A stretch of DNA of 64,000 bases, taken from Halomicrobium zhouii (GTDB lineage Archaea > Halobacteriota > Halobacteria > Halobacteriales > Haloarculaceae). A program made the translations under genes and the position numbers. Below the pieces are notes generated by a model. That model made no database searches, was not told where the DNA came from, and saw nothing but the letters and a program-made list of their open reading frames with translations. Positions 18,429 to 28,154 of the stretch are shown here, in pieces. Within the stretch, counting starts at the first letter, position 1. Every line of letters starts with the position of its first letter. The stretch covers positions 434,001 through 498,000 of the forward strand of contig NZ_FOZK01000002.1 of the NCBI RefSeq assembly GCF_900114435.1, written 5' to 3'.

Positions 18429-19718
18429 ATGAGTCAGGCCACCGAACTCAGACAGGGAATCCGCGAGCACCTCGGCCAGTTCTCACTCCACGTCCTGCTC
18501 GTGTTCGCGACCGGGCTGACCATCGGGTCCGAACGCGCCGTCGTCCCCGTCCTTGGCCGGGACGTCCTGGGCGTCGAGTCGCTGTTCGTCATCGGCTCGT
18601 TCGTCGTCTCGTTCGGGATCGTCAAGTCGGTCCTCAACCTCTACGCCGGGAAGTGGGGCGAGCGGTACGGCCGCAAACCCGTCCTCGTGCTCGGGTGGGC
18701 GACCGCGCTCCCGCTCCCGCTCGTCCTCGTCTTCGCCCCCAGCTGGGGCTGGATCACGGTCGGGAACGTCCTGCTCGGGATCAACCAGGCGCTGACCTGG
18801 AGCATGGCGATCAACGCCAAGATCGATCTGGCGGGTCCGGACCAGCGCGGCCTCGCGGTCGGTATCGACGAGGCGTTCGGGTACAGCGGCGTCGCCGTCG
18901 GCGCCTGGGTCACGGGCCTCATCGCCGGCCAGACCAGTCTCCGGCCCGAGCCGTTCTACTTCCTCGCCGCGGTCGTCGTACTGGCGTTCCTCGTCTCCGT
19001 CTTCCTGATCAGGGAGACGGTCCAGTACGCACAGGCCGAAGGCGACGACGACGACCACGACGCGAACCTCCCGTTCGACGAGGTGCTCAAGCGGGCGACC
19101 TACGGCGACAGGACGCTGTTCGCCGCGGCGCAGGCCGGCCACGTCGAGAACTTCGTGGACACGCTGTTCTGGATCGCCGTGCCGCTGTACCTCACGAGCC
19201 AGGGGCTGGGCATCGCCGCGGTCGGCGTCGTCGTCGGCGTCCACAGCGCGATGTACTTCCTCCAGATCGCGACCGGTGGGCTCGCGGACCGCATCGGTCG
19301 CCGCCCGCCCGTCGTCGCGGGGATGTTCCTCGCGGGCGGTGGCGTCCTCGGGATGGTACTCGTTGAGGGATACCTCCCGTGGGCTGCCCTGGCCGGCGTC
19401 TCCGGGCTGGGCATGGCGTTGCTGTATCCGAACCTGATGACGGTTCCCAGCGACGCCGCCCACCCGACGTGGCGGTCGGCCGGCATGGGCGTCTACCGGA
19501 TGTGGCGCGACTCCGGCTACGCGGTCGGCGCGGTCCTGATCGGACTCTCCATGGAGTTCGTGAACGCCGAGGCCGCCTTCTACCTGACCGCCGCCCTGAT
19601 GTTCGTCTCCGGCGCGGTCGTGTACGGCTGGATGGAGGAGACCCACCCCGACTTCGGGACGCACGAACCGCCCGCCCCCGCGCCAGACCCATCGGCCCGG
19701 ACAGTGGCCGAGGACTGA
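18429..19718 (+). CDS. MFS transporter
   Basis: 429 residues with about 12 hydrophobic helices. The loop 2-3 signature is GERYGRKPVLV and its second-half counterpart is ADRIGRRPPVV. A central acidic cytoplasmic loop (EGDDDDHDANLPFDE) separates the halves, and the tail is Pro/Asp-rich. It starts 3 nt after the rhodanese-MBL gene, so it is co-transcribed. A role in moving a sulfur compound or a related anion is inferred from that pairing only. The family fits drug/H+ antiporter-like or general MFS proteins. Confidence 0.87.
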   Translation: MSQATELRQGIREHLGQFSLHVLLVFATGLTIGSERAVVPVLGRDVLGVESLFVIGSFVVSFGIVKSVLNLYAGKWGERYGRKPVLVLGWATALPLPLVLVFAPSWGWITVGNVLLGINQALTWSMAINAKIDLAGPDQRGLAVGIDEAFGYSGVAVGAWVTGLIAGQTSLRPEPFYFLAAVVVLAFLVSVFLIRETVQYAQAEGDDDDHDANLPFDEVLKRATYGDRTLFAAAQAGHVENFVDTLFWIAVPLYLTSQGLGIAAVGVVVGVHSAMYFLQIATGGLADRIGRRPPVVAGMFLAGGGVLGMVLVEGYLPWAALAGVSGLGMALLYPNLMTVPSDAAHPTWRSAGMGVYRMWRDSGYAVGAVLIGLSMEFVNAEAAFYLTAALMFVSGAVVYGWMEETHPDFGTHEPPAPAPDPSARTVAED

Positions 19719-20135
19719 TCAGAAGTGAGGGGCTGTCGTCACGTCGCCCGCGAGGACGGGATTCGGCTGTGGTGCGAGGGCGACTGGTGATTCGTCGGTT
19801 CCCAGCTACGATGCCCGTTGGGGCACGTGAACCGCGTTAATGCGACGTCCTAGAAGGGAAGTGACGGCGCTCTACCGTTACCACGAGTCACGCCCGTAGG
19901 GGTGTCGAACTGGCGGAGCGCCCGTCGGAGGTTTCTCGAACCGGGTGTCCAGCAGTCGCGCCAGCGACGAATAATTGGTCGCTGGTGGGTCTCGCTTGAA
20001 TGCGCCGGGGCACAATCTGGTACCTGTTAATTGGCGTGGATACGCCCCTGCTCACTCCCCGGTGGCTCTAATGAAATCCTGAGCAGTGGTTCAGCAAAGC
20101 GCTCTCTTGGTCAATACAGGGAAAAGACGTACCAC
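19719..20135. other. Intergenic region
   Basis: 417 bp with no supported gene. GC falls toward the right end as the accessory region begins. No strong repeat or hairpin was noticed. Confidence 0.5.
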
Positions 20136-20327
20136 TCACGTCCAGAGGTGCCGAGTAACCAGCTGAAATACTCCTATTGCACCCACTATCAGAGAGCAGA
20201 CTGCACCGATAACAGCCCAAATCCCACCATCACCTTGCCCAATCATCACCAGCATGGCTCCGCCAGCGATAATCATAGCTACGGTAGTAAGAACAATACG
20301 CGTATCTGATTCATCCAAACTTCCCAT
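20136..20327 (-). CDS. Small two-helix membrane protein
   Basis: 63 residues: MGSLDESDTRIVLTTVAMII, with hydrophobic stretches at about 12-30 and 36-56 and a short GQGDGG turn between. The acidic N-terminus and positive end (TRHLWT) suggest both ends are cytoplasmic. Upstream DNA is AT-rich (TTCAATAGGCAC region). It is similar in size and style to the next gene at 20447. No family is recognised. Confidence 0.55.
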   Translation of the reverse strand: MGSLDESDTRIVLTTVAMIIAGGAMLVMIGQGDGGIWAVIGAVCSLIVGAIGVFQLVTRHLWT

Positions 20328-20446
20328 GCAATAGTGTAATTTTAGCTACCGATAAGTTTTGTTCAATAGGCACTTGTAGAGTACGGTTGATTCAACTATT
20401 CGTGGCTGGAATCATCGGCTCTGAGTCGGGTAATACGGGCCGTACA

Positions 20447-20650
20447 CTAATCAGGCCGACGAGATTGGACGACTGTTGCGGCTCCAGAGACGACGAGAAG
20501 GAGGGCGCCTCCAATCGCAATCAAGTTGACTGGTCTCTTCTGCAGACCTGATCCAAACGGGTTCTGAAATGCACCAGTGATTCCGTGAAGTACAAGACCG
20601 ACTCCGCCAAGAATGAGGGTTCCAATTCCCCACTTGAGTTGCCTGTTCAT
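20447..20650 (-). CDS. Small two-helix membrane protein
   Basis: 67 residues: MNRQLKWGIGTLILGGVGLV, with hydrophobic stretches about 8-26 and 42-60 and a Gly/Asn/Pro linker (TGAFQNPFGSGLQKRPVN). Positively charged residues flank both helices. An AT-rich stretch (minus-strand TTTATAAAC, about 20671-20679) lies about 25 nt upstream and looks like a TATA box, which supports the start. The function is unknown. Confidence 0.6.
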   Translation of the reverse strand: MNRQLKWGIGTLILGGVGLVLHGITGAFQNPFGSGLQKRPVNLIAIGGALLLVVSGAATVVQSRRPD

Positions 20651-20734
20651 ACGCGGGATTTACTGTCAGTCGGTTTATAAAGATTGGTTCAAAGAACCAG
20701 GGTTTGATTCGCACGTATAGCTCCAGAACGATGA

Positions 20735-21952
20735 CTAAGCAAGTTCGGAGAGCGTCGTGCCAATAGTAGCGTACACGCGCTCACCGACGAGACTGACCCC
20801 AGCCCTGTTCGGTACAGCGGACTCGAATGTGACCGTCCAGAGTACCTCGCCCGACGTCGTATCGTAGGCACGGACCTTTCCTGCGGAAAACTCGTCGCCA
20901 TCACGTACCTGTCCGACAACAACGAGCGTTTCCTCACTCACGACCGGTGCATATGCGTACCAGTCAGTCTCGTCCTCCCAGAGCGTTTCCCCAGTTGTGA
21001 GATCGAGCGCGACGACCCGACCGGACTGGAGTCCGTCGGTGCCGACCGCGGTGTACCCCCTGTCACCGACGACGGCAGGCGTCGCCACGTCCATTCCCAA
21101 GTTGCGTGGCTCCCACAATCGCTCACCGTTCTCCGTATCGTACGCACCGACGACGCCCCCATTGGGCGGGACGTCGTACGTGCCGACGAGGAGCCGCCCG
21201 TTAGCGACAGCTGGTTGATGAACCTGACCGGGGATCCACTCTCCCGTCCACAGTCGCTTGGGTCCAGCGGACAGCGGACGGTCAACTCCGGACCGTTCTG
21301 CGTAGGCGACGACGCCGTCTGACGCACCCGCCGTGTACAATCTCCCACCTTCGAGTGCCGGCATCATCCCATCTACGTGCCAGTCTTTCGTACCGGATTG
21401 GATGGCGAGAACGTTCCGCGAGGGAGTTCCGACGTACACCTCCGTCGGTCCGACGGTCAACGAACTCGGACGACGATCGCGGAGCATGTACCGGTTCGTT
21501 TCGGTGGTTCCGTCGTAGCTGACGACGGCGTAGCGGGATTCGCTTTCGTCGGTCTGCTGAACTGCGTGGAGCGTCCCGCCTGGACCGAGCCCAGCGTGTC
21601 GAACCGTGGCGTCGGTGACGGTTGTCACAGCGCCGATTTCCCGTGGGTACGACGCGAGGCTCGATCCGTACAGGACGATGCGAGAACTGCCAACGAGAGG
21701 ACGAACGGGCGATTCGACGGACGTGAGGGCCCGACGCGTCGGCGCTTGGCGAGGAGGACTCGCGTGAGGATTGTGGGCGGTGTTCGCCGCATCGTATCGA
21801 AGGAGGGGCCACGTATCCTGTGCAGGTGCCCAGGCGTCGAAACTGGCTTCCGGGGCACCGCGGAGGAGTCGGTGTCCACCGTACCCACCAACAGCGAGGG
21901 CGGCCCCGGCCCCGAGGAGCTGACGCCGGGTAATGGAGGTCATACGTTCCAT
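20735..21952 (-). CDS. Exported PQQ-like beta-propeller repeat protein
   Basis: 405 residues; MTSITRRQLLGAGAALAVGG gives a Tat-type signal from the ATG at 21943, and the upstream ATG at 21952 adds three residues. The body is built of repeats such as GRVVALDLTTGETLWEDETD, GKVRAYDTTSGEVLWTVTF and GVVGAYDTENGERLWEPRN. This is the W-docking 'LW' pattern of PQQ-like (BamB-like) eight-bladed propellers. The family usually serves as an extracellular scaffold or binding protein; there is no sign of a dehydrogenase active site. Codon use is less GC-biased than the core genes. Confidence 0.82.
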   Translation of the reverse strand: MERMTSITRRQLLGAGAALAVGGYGGHRLLRGAPEASFDAWAPAQDTWPLLRYDAANTAHNPHASPPRQAPTRRALTSVESPVRPLVGSSRIVLYGSSLASYPREIGAVTTVTDATVRHAGLGPGGTLHAVQQTDESESRYAVVSYDGTTETNRYMLRDRRPSSLTVGPTEVYVGTPSRNVLAIQSGTKDWHVDGMMPALEGGRLYTAGASDGVVAYAERSGVDRPLSAGPKRLWTGEWIPGQVHQPAVANGRLLVGTYDVPPNGGVVGAYDTENGERLWEPRNLGMDVATPAVVGDRGYTAVGTDGLQSGRVVALDLTTGETLWEDETDWYAYAPVVSEETLVVVGQVRDGDEFSAGKVRAYDTTSGEVLWTVTFESAVPNRAGVSLVGERVYATIGTTLSELA

Positions 21953-22243
21953 TTATTCCACTACCGTAAGAACTTGAAGGATGCCACACGATGAGTGGCT
22001 TCCTCCGGAAGCTGCTTAGAGAACTGGACGGGGCGACTTAGAAGGAATCAGTGGCTCAGTTGTTCACCGCAAAATTGGAACGAGCAAGACTAACTTCGGT
22101 CGTCGTGTGAACAATTGGTGCGTCCAATTACTCAGCTACCATGTATGATATTGGTCAATTTACCATGTCTTTCCAGGGTCATTTAATCGGGATCGGACAG
22201 TAGAGGGCAATGTACTTACCACAGTCGTTGATTTATCGATAGT

Positions 22244-22630
22244 ATGCGTCGCCGCCAAGTACTTCGCGCCAGTTCCGCTCTCATAGCGGCTGGTCTTCCA
22301 GCCATTACTGGCTGTCTGGGTTTCGGCACCCAGGCAACTGCGCCAATCAAACTCAACAATGACACCACCTCAGAAGTGTTCTTTCGAGTCAATACAGAAA
22401 CGTTGGATGGGGAATTTTGGCGGGAGATAGAAGTCACCATCCCAGACAATGGTTTCAAGAATGATCCATGGTTCAAAGAGATGTTCGTTGACGAGGGTGA
22501 CTACACAGTTAAGATCATGACTACCGACGAAACTGCTGAAACCCAGGTAACCCATCCATCCAATGAGTGGGACTATCTCTCAATTTCGGCAAACTCGTCC
22601 GGCATCTCAATTCAGAAATTCGAGCAATAA
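22244..22630 (+). CDS. Tat-exported lipoprotein, unknown function
   Basis: 128 residues: MRRRQVLRASSALIAAGLPA then ITGC, a Tat signal followed by a lipobox, so the mature protein is anchored by lipid on Cys at about residue 24. The mature part is an all-beta, roughly 100-residue domain (IKLNNDTTSEVFFRVNTETL ... GDYTVKIMTT) resembling small Ig-like haloarchaeal surface proteins. No family is recognised. Confidence 0.65.
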   Translation: MRRRQVLRASSALIAAGLPAITGCLGFGTQATAPIKLNNDTTSEVFFRVNTETLDGEFWREIEVTIPDNGFKNDPWFKEMFVDEGDYTVKIMTTDETAETQVTHPSNEWDYLSISANSSGISIQKFEQ

Positions 22631-22756
22631 GCATGTAGTGAATTCGGTCGATTCACCCCCTCTTCTGCGTAATATCCGCCTGAACTCCATCGTACAGACG
22701 AGATTGGTATCACTTTGGTCAACGCTCTCAGCACCTGCAAGCCCCTCAACTACGGT

Positions 22757-23392
22757 CTACTCACTGGAGCTGTCTCGACAGTAAATAGTCTGTGTGCCTG
22801 TGACGGAGACTGAACGGAGCGATCCAACGTCGTAGAGAGTCGGCGCCTCGATATCAGCGCGGACGGCCATTTCAGTGGTCAGATGGTAAACCCCGGTGAC
22901 CGGATTATCATAGAGGGCACCCTGTTGTACTGAGAGTTCTCCTTCGACACCGACGAGAAACCCGTCAGTCGTCTCTTCAGAAAGGTCGTTGTCGGCGCGC
23001 GGGTCGACGGATAACTCCTGTGTGTCCGAATTCGCCTCGGTATCGAGGTATGAGTTGAATTGGTAGACCGCTTCGAAATCAGTAGCATACGCTTCAGCTG
23101 ACGCCGCTGTGACCGATTGTGGGTACTGTGGGTAATCTTTAGTTTGCAGTCCTGCTGTCGGCTCAGGTCGTGGTAGGTCTGAGACGGTACACTCCTTCGG
23201 AGACGGCGTTTCGAACGGAAGTCCGGTCTTGCTCTCCGTTAGGGATACTGTTGGAGAGGCCGTTGACTGGTTTTCCGTCGTGGTCTCCGGAGTGTCCATC
23301 GATGTTGAATTCGGAGAACTGGTCTCACGGGAAGTACATCCTGCGATTGAGAGCGTTGAACCGAGAAGGGCCAAAACGTGTCGTCGATTCAT
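22757..23392 (-). CDS. Tat-exported lipoprotein with Thr/Ser linker, unknown function
   Basis: 211 residues: MNRRHVLALLGSTLSIAGC is a Tat signal with lipobox Cys19. A Ser/Thr/Pro-rich linker follows (about 20-70), as is usual for haloarchaeal surface lipoproteins. Then comes a globular domain with CTVSDLPRPEP near its start and TIYCRDSSSE at its end, so the two Cys may form a disulfide. The perfect TATA box 26 nt upstream predicts a leaderless mRNA starting at this ATG. No family is recognised. Confidence 0.65.
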   Translation of the reverse strand: MNRRHVLALLGSTLSIAGCTSRETSSPNSTSMDTPETTTENQSTASPTVSLTESKTGLPFETPSPKECTVSDLPRPEPTAGLQTKDYPQYPQSVTAASAEAYATDFEAVYQFNSYLDTEANSDTQELSVDPRADNDLSEETTDGFLVGVEGELSVQQGALYDNPVTGVYHLTTEMAVRADIEAPTLYDVGSLRSVSVTGTQTIYCRDSSSE

Positions 23393-23413
23393 TATATGGT
23401 GGCATTCTCTCTC

Positions 23414-23421
23414 TTTATAAA
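23414..23421 (-). promoter_or_regulatory. TATA box for the lipoprotein gene at 22757-23392
   Basis: TTTATAAA on the minus strand, centred about 26 nt before the ATG at 23392, the expected archaeal distance for a leaderless transcript. Confidence 0.65.
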
Positions 23422-24971
23422 TGCTTTTTTGCGGCTAATGTAGTATAGACGATTTAGAATACTGGACAATTCAGTAGGTCTTCTCCGGAATTGTAATACC
23501 GCGATCGGCGAGTACAGACGGAGCACGAGCTGAAGCATCACACCCGAACCAGAAGTCACAGCCAGTGAATCTACAAAACTTATGTGAGTGGTGCAGCGGT
23601 TTGTAGAACTCTCCTCGGCGAATCTAAGGCAGTAAACAGGAGTTCATAATCGGCCAGATCGTCCGGGAGGAACACTGGAGCAGACGCTCGATTGGAACTA
23701 GGAAACGAGAGATCGTGCGGATGAGCAATCGGAGGAACAGAGAAAGTTGCAGCACGAAGGCTGAGCTGGGTGGAACCGAAATTGGGCGAGTGAAAGAGGG
23801 CCAACGAAACAGGGCCTGAAAGTTTCATAATCGGTTGCAGTCTGGTGGTTTTGGGATCGGGACTGAGTGGCCAGATTGGCCTGCAATCGAGGTGATGGCC
23901 CGAGACAGAACGCGGTCGAGATGACTACTATCGAGTTGGCCTGGAAACGACCCAGTGACAGTCGAAGAACGAAAATTGGCAGTCGAGTGGCTTAGAGGGG
24001 TTAAATCGTACGAATTGAAAGTTGAACGAAGGTACGAGTCGCGTGGACTGCGTTGGAGACAAGTGGCGTCTCAACGGACCGACGACGTCAACTCAACGCC
24101 CGTTCGAACCGGGCGACAAAACCTTCATAATCGGTTGCAGTCTTGCGATTGCGCGACTCACGCACGGGTACGTTCGGTCGTCGTCGACTGCGCATCGAGC
24201 GGGCCGAGCGGCAGTCCCGATATGGGTGAGTGGCCAGCGATCGATAGAGAATACGAACGGAGGCTAGTAGCTCGACAGGGAGAGACTCAGAATCCGTTCG
24301 AGCGCCCCTGAAGGTCGACATTTGTCCGGACATTCAGATATGAAACGGGGCGTGGAATCACTCGATCGACCAGGCTTCACCATTCGACAGTCGCCCCCCT
24401 GTGACCTGCTTGAACCCCAACTCTTGGAAGTGAGTTCGGAATTTTGGGTGGATCATCCCGGCGAATCGAGCGAGACGGTGATTTCCCGGCTCAAATTTTC
24501 ATAATCGGCTTCCGTCCGGCGATTTCTCTGAATTCTGCGCGGCGCTTATTCCCAGATTAACGACCCCAAAAAACCGTGTTTGACGGCCTCTATCCGACTA
24601 CTGGCATTTCCTGCTTTCGTCACCATTCGGTCCCTTGGAGATTTTGCTCCTAGTTTGGATCGCTTCCTGCACTTGGTGCCCCTTGCGGACGATTTGACCG
24701 ATTATGAAACGGCGATTAACAACGGAGTAGCCCTTAGATCAGTGTTCGGAGCTACTGAGACACTAATAGTGGTTTTGGAAGTGTGTTTCTCTGTCTTTGC
24801 CGATTACCAGTGTGCGAGAGGACTGAGAAGCCAGTACTAAATACGGAGGAAGGGGGGACCACGGTAACCGAAGAGTTGTCCAGTCGCTGCTAAGAACCGC
24901 CTGCTGAATACAGAGTGTGTCAAAAACAGCGTAGAATCTAATCGAGAACATTCCTCTCTGTGGGCTGGTCG
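23422..24971. repeat. Gene-poor 1.5-kb stretch with a dispersed TTCATAATCGG motif
   Basis: No supported gene lies between the lipoprotein and the Tat protein. The 11-bp motif TTCATAATCGG occurs at 23643, 23824, 24124 and 24498 and inverted at 24698. Copies at 23824 and 24124 share 20 bp (through GGTTGCAGTCT). Spacing is irregular (181, 300, 374 and 200 bp). On the minus strand each copy reads CCGATTATGAA. Open frames here are short, low in acidic residues and unlike neighbouring proteins, so this looks like decayed or regulatory repeat DNA. Confidence 0.6.
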
Positions 24972-25910
24972 TCAGTCGCCCCCACTGAACTGCTTGAAGT
25001 TCTCAATGGTGACGGCGATGGCGTCCCGATCTGGGACGTCACGGACCGCGTATGCCGTTGGATAGGTCCCGGCCGTGGCATATGTCTCGGGCTGGGCAAT
25101 TCCTCGCCGGTCAGTGTCCGAGTGCTCTCGGAAGTACTTCCGAGTGATCATCGGCTCTACGAACGTCAGTTCCGCAGTCCCATCGTCGTCGGGGTCGTAG
25201 GCGCCCCAGATGAGTGTGTTCGAGAACTCCCCACCGTTCATCTCGGGAACAGTAGCGTCGACCATGTGTTCACCCATATCGGTGATTACTCGTTCCTCGA
25301 CGATTGGTCCCCGGCCGTATCCATCGGGAATGTACGTACTCGGAAGGTCGTAGGTCGGTGCGGCTGGCCCGACGATGGCGTCGACGGTGTCGGTCGGGAG
25401 CATGTGGAAGTGGATGTCGAAGTGGGGCACTTCCCATGCCATCGGTGGTGGGTGTCCCTCCGGATTCCAGTTGAGCCCGAGGAAGGTGAAGGGCGTCGAC
25501 GGCGTTTGCGGAAACGGGATGAAGAATTCCTGTGACCACTTGTGGTGGATGACCACCGATTCGCCGTCAGGTCCGTACTTGGTTGTGTACCGCTGAGCGC
25601 CAGACTGTTCAAGTTCTGCGGCCGACGGAAGCCCCTCGAGGGCGGATCGATCCATCAATAGTCCGTGATACTTTGGCCGTCCTGACGGTGTGGCGGTGGT
25701 GAACGTCCGCACCTCACCGTTACCCAGGTTCACAGGAGTTCCCCACTCGGTAATGCCGTTCGGTGGGAACGTATCGCCTGCGTCCGCGCTCGCCAGTCCA
25801 CTCGTGCCAATAACGGCACCCGTTGTAGCCACTGTCGCAAGAAATCGTCGTCTTCCAATGTGATTCCGGTGAATACCAGCTCCCAGTTCCCGCGTGTTCT
25901 CTCGCGTCAT
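24972..25910 (-). CDS. Tat-exported DUF5602-like protein
   Basis: 312 residues from ATG 25910 (MTRENTRELG), which gives a long Tat signal ending GLASADAGD; a longer frame from 25946 adds twelve residues. The mature part starts NGITEWGTPVNLGNGEVRTF and has the histidine cluster VPHFDIHFHM and the segment GHPPPMAWEVPH. These are features I associate with the DUF5602/TTHB210-like group of secreted proteins that may bind metal. No catalytic assignment is possible. It is alone on this strand, next to the repeat-rich stretch. Confidence 0.6.
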   Translation of the reverse strand: MTRENTRELGAGIHRNHIGRRRFLATVATTGAVIGTSGLASADAGDTFPPNGITEWGTPVNLGNGEVRTFTTATPSGRPKYHGLLMDRSALEGLPSAAELEQSGAQRYTTKYGPDGESVVIHHKWSQEFFIPFPQTPSTPFTFLGLNWNPEGHPPPMAWEVPHFDIHFHMLPTDTVDAIVGPAAPTYDLPSTYIPDGYGRGPIVEERVITDMGEHMVDATVPEMNGGEFSNTLIWGAYDPDDDGTAELTFVEPMITRKYFREHSDTDRRGIAQPETYATAGTYPTAYAVRDVPDRDAIAVTIENFKQFSGGD

Positions 25911-26170
25911 TGTTGGGCGGAAATGAGAGTGTGAACCACCCAACACTTCCTGTAGTAGTGGTACATGGCAGGTAAGATAACCGTATCGAACGACTATGTA
26001 TCTCGATGCGCTACTTTACTGGTCTTTGACCAGAGAAATCACAGTGAATACGGCCTATTCAAGCGATTTGGAGGGTGCCGGAGATGTCGTGGTCGACTGC
26101 GGCGGGTGGGTCACGGATTGAGTGGTCGCTTCAGGAAATTTACTTCCCAGTGCCAGCTGTGGCCGGACGT

Positions 26171-26578
26171 GTGCAACGCCGCCACGTCCTCCTCGGTGCG
26201 ACTGCCACGTTATCCGGCCTCACTGGCTGTATTTCCCCGTTCACGTCCGATGGCTCCCTCAGAGACGTGAATGTCGAACTCCGGAATGCGGACGATCGGG
26301 CACGGACGTTCCACCTCGCGCTCGAAACCGAAGCTGGCGTGCTGGACTGGGAATCGTACCGCGTCGACGTGGGCACCGACGACGAAGTGACGATGACGCC
26401 GGACAGAGACGTCTCTCCAGTCGCGTTACACGGAGTCGTCGAGAATTTCGCGGCGAGCGTCGATATCCTAGGCGTTGACGACCTCGACGAGGACTACTGC
26501 CTCCAGTTCCATTTTTGGTATGCACATCCCAGCGACGAGAGCCCACAGTTAGCGCAGGTCGCTGACACCGAATGCTGA
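26171..26578 (+). CDS. Small Tat-type lipoprotein, unknown function
   Basis: 135 residues from GTG 26171, chosen because it opens directly on VQRRHVLLGATATLSGLTGC, a twin-arginine signal with lipobox Cys20; the in-frame ATG at 26075 adds 32 unrelated residues. The mature domain (VNVELRNADDRARTFHLALE ... ) is a beta-sandwich-like module of about 110 residues with one late Cys pair (EDYCLQ, DTEC). It resembles other small haloarchaeal lipoproteins of unknown role. Confidence 0.6.
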   Translation: MQRRHVLLGATATLSGLTGCISPFTSDGSLRDVNVELRNADDRARTFHLALETEAGVLDWESYRVDVGTDDEVTMTPDRDVSPVALHGVVENFAASVDILGVDDLDEDYCLQFHFWYAHPSDESPQLAQVADTEC

Positions 26579-26882
26579 CCATGGACGCGATCTACCGATA
26601 GATCCGCGCATGGATTGAGTAGTTGCTTCAGCTCGAATCGGACCGGTATCTGATTCGTCGCAAGTTGAGTGTATGACGTCCATACGACCAGTTCTGAGCA
26701 AATACGATCGTTGAGCCGAGCGCGTTCTCAACAAATCGAGCGTCGATGCACGACGGCACTACACGTAGAGAGAGCACAGGACAGTAATAGCGAAACTGAG
26801 CCCGCTCATTACGTACGGAATCCATTTGCGTACACTGATCAGGTGAACGCGACTTTCCCGACGCCGGCGCCCCTATCGACCC
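26579..26882. other. Intergenic region before the decayed mobile gene
   Basis: 304 bp with no supported gene and mixed composition. It marks the left edge of the mobile-element relic. Confidence 0.4.
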
Positions 26883-28026
26883 GATGGTTGAGCGCATTGA
26901 ACGACAGCTCTCGGTGAGCGGCTAGCACGTCGACACGCTGATCCAGAAGGCCAACACCAGGGGCTCGTCGACGTCACGTCCGACGGAGAGCGTATCGACC
27001 TGACGCCCGAGGGCCGCGAACAGCTGTGGGATTCTGGCCAATCGGGCAACGCCGGGAAGATCGGCCATCAGGCGCCAATGGAGTACATCGCACGTGGACT
27101 CAGCGCCCTCGGGTACCACGTCCGCGTCCCGCGCCAGACGGGCGACGAGATGCCCGACCTCGTGGCCGAGGTCCCGATCGAGACTGGCGGGGCGACGCTC
27201 GAAGAGGCCAAACAGAACCGGGAGCAGCTGCTCGACGACTATCCGGGTATCTTCGCACTCAGTGGCGAGCAGGACATTGCCGTCGAGTTCGAGAAGGCGA
27301 CCCGTTCGGCGCCGGCACAGATCGGCGACAACCTGGGGAAGGGCGTCGAGAACGGCGACCACGTCCTGTTCGTCGTGAACGCCGACGACGACGGCTTCGC
27401 CGACGGTGCACGCCAGATATCGGACAAGCTCGCCGACCCGATGCTGACCTACACGAAGGCCCGCACCCCGAACGACGCCGACCGTCGGTACCACCACTGC
27501 GACTACAGGTGCACCTCGTCAGCGGAGGGAGACAGCTACGTCGCGCTGCCGGGAGACGCCACGTATCAGTGGGTCGACGACGGCGACTCGGCAGTCGTCC
27601 TGCGCAACTCAGACGGAGACGAGTACGCGAGATTCGATTCGATCGGCGACTGGCTTGACCGCTGACTGGCCGATTTCCCGGTGATGTACGAAGTCAGTGA
27701 CGACGGCTATGCCGACGTCCGGGGAGATGAGAACACGATTTCGAAGACGCAGTTCCGGGAGGAGTACACGCCCGTCAGTTCGCCGTATCTACCGCGAGAG
27801 GAGTTTCAGGGCGAACTCCCGTCACCTGGCACCTGGGATATCGCCGTGCTCCCCCAACGATTCTGAGCTCCCACTGCAGTACTACGATGCGGACGAGGAC
27901 ACCTGCTATCCGCTTCCAGACCTTGCTAGCTCGGGTGCGTCAAAGGCCGATACTGTGGCCGAGAGTTCGCCGGTGCCAGCCGAAGAAATCGAGGACGATG
28001 ACGATCTGTGGCCAAATCACGTCTAG
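26883..28026 (+). pseudogene. Decayed gene, probably from a plasmid or integrative element
   Basis: A once-long protein can be pieced together. It opens MVERIERQLSVSG, then a TAG at about 26922, then HVDTLIQKA. After a frameshift comes HQGLVDVTSDGERIDLTPEG, a winged-helix-like ending, and then an intact 196-codon part (27078-27665: MEYIARGLSALGYHVRVPRQ...). After that stop codon the same frame continues (VMYEVSDDGYADVRGDEN...) to 27866, and a shifted frame carries the last 50 residues (DDDDLWPNHV) to 28026. The intact part looks like the C-terminal region of large plasmid-borne haloarchaeal proteins associated with conjugation ATPases. That assignment is from memory and tentative. Confidence 0.6.
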
Positions 28027-28125
28027 AACGCCCCTGACTCCATCGTCACATCGGTGCAGCCGTATTCGACCGACATCGTCGCCACGACCGTCTCGCCAGC
28101 GCAGGAACTTTTACTGTCGCCAGCC

Positions 28126-28134
28126 CTTTATACC
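28126..28134 (+). promoter_or_regulatory. TATA box of the MNT/HEPN operon
   Basis: CTTTATACC centred 25 nt before GTG 28155, so the mRNA probably begins at that GTG. Confidence 0.5.
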
Positions 28135-28154
28135 TCGTTGCATAAGATCACACA

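Noticed and set aside
18483-19664. 393-codon frame opposite the MFS gene
   Set aside because: Shadow rich in Arg/Asp/Gly and no membrane segments.
20031-20309. 92-codon frame overlapping a small membrane gene in antisense
   Set aside because: Composition unlike haloarchaeal proteins; the minus-strand membrane protein is better supported.
23643-24708. CRISPR array or insertion sequence
   Set aside because: Motif copies are 180-370 bp apart and no transposase or terminal inverted repeats were found.
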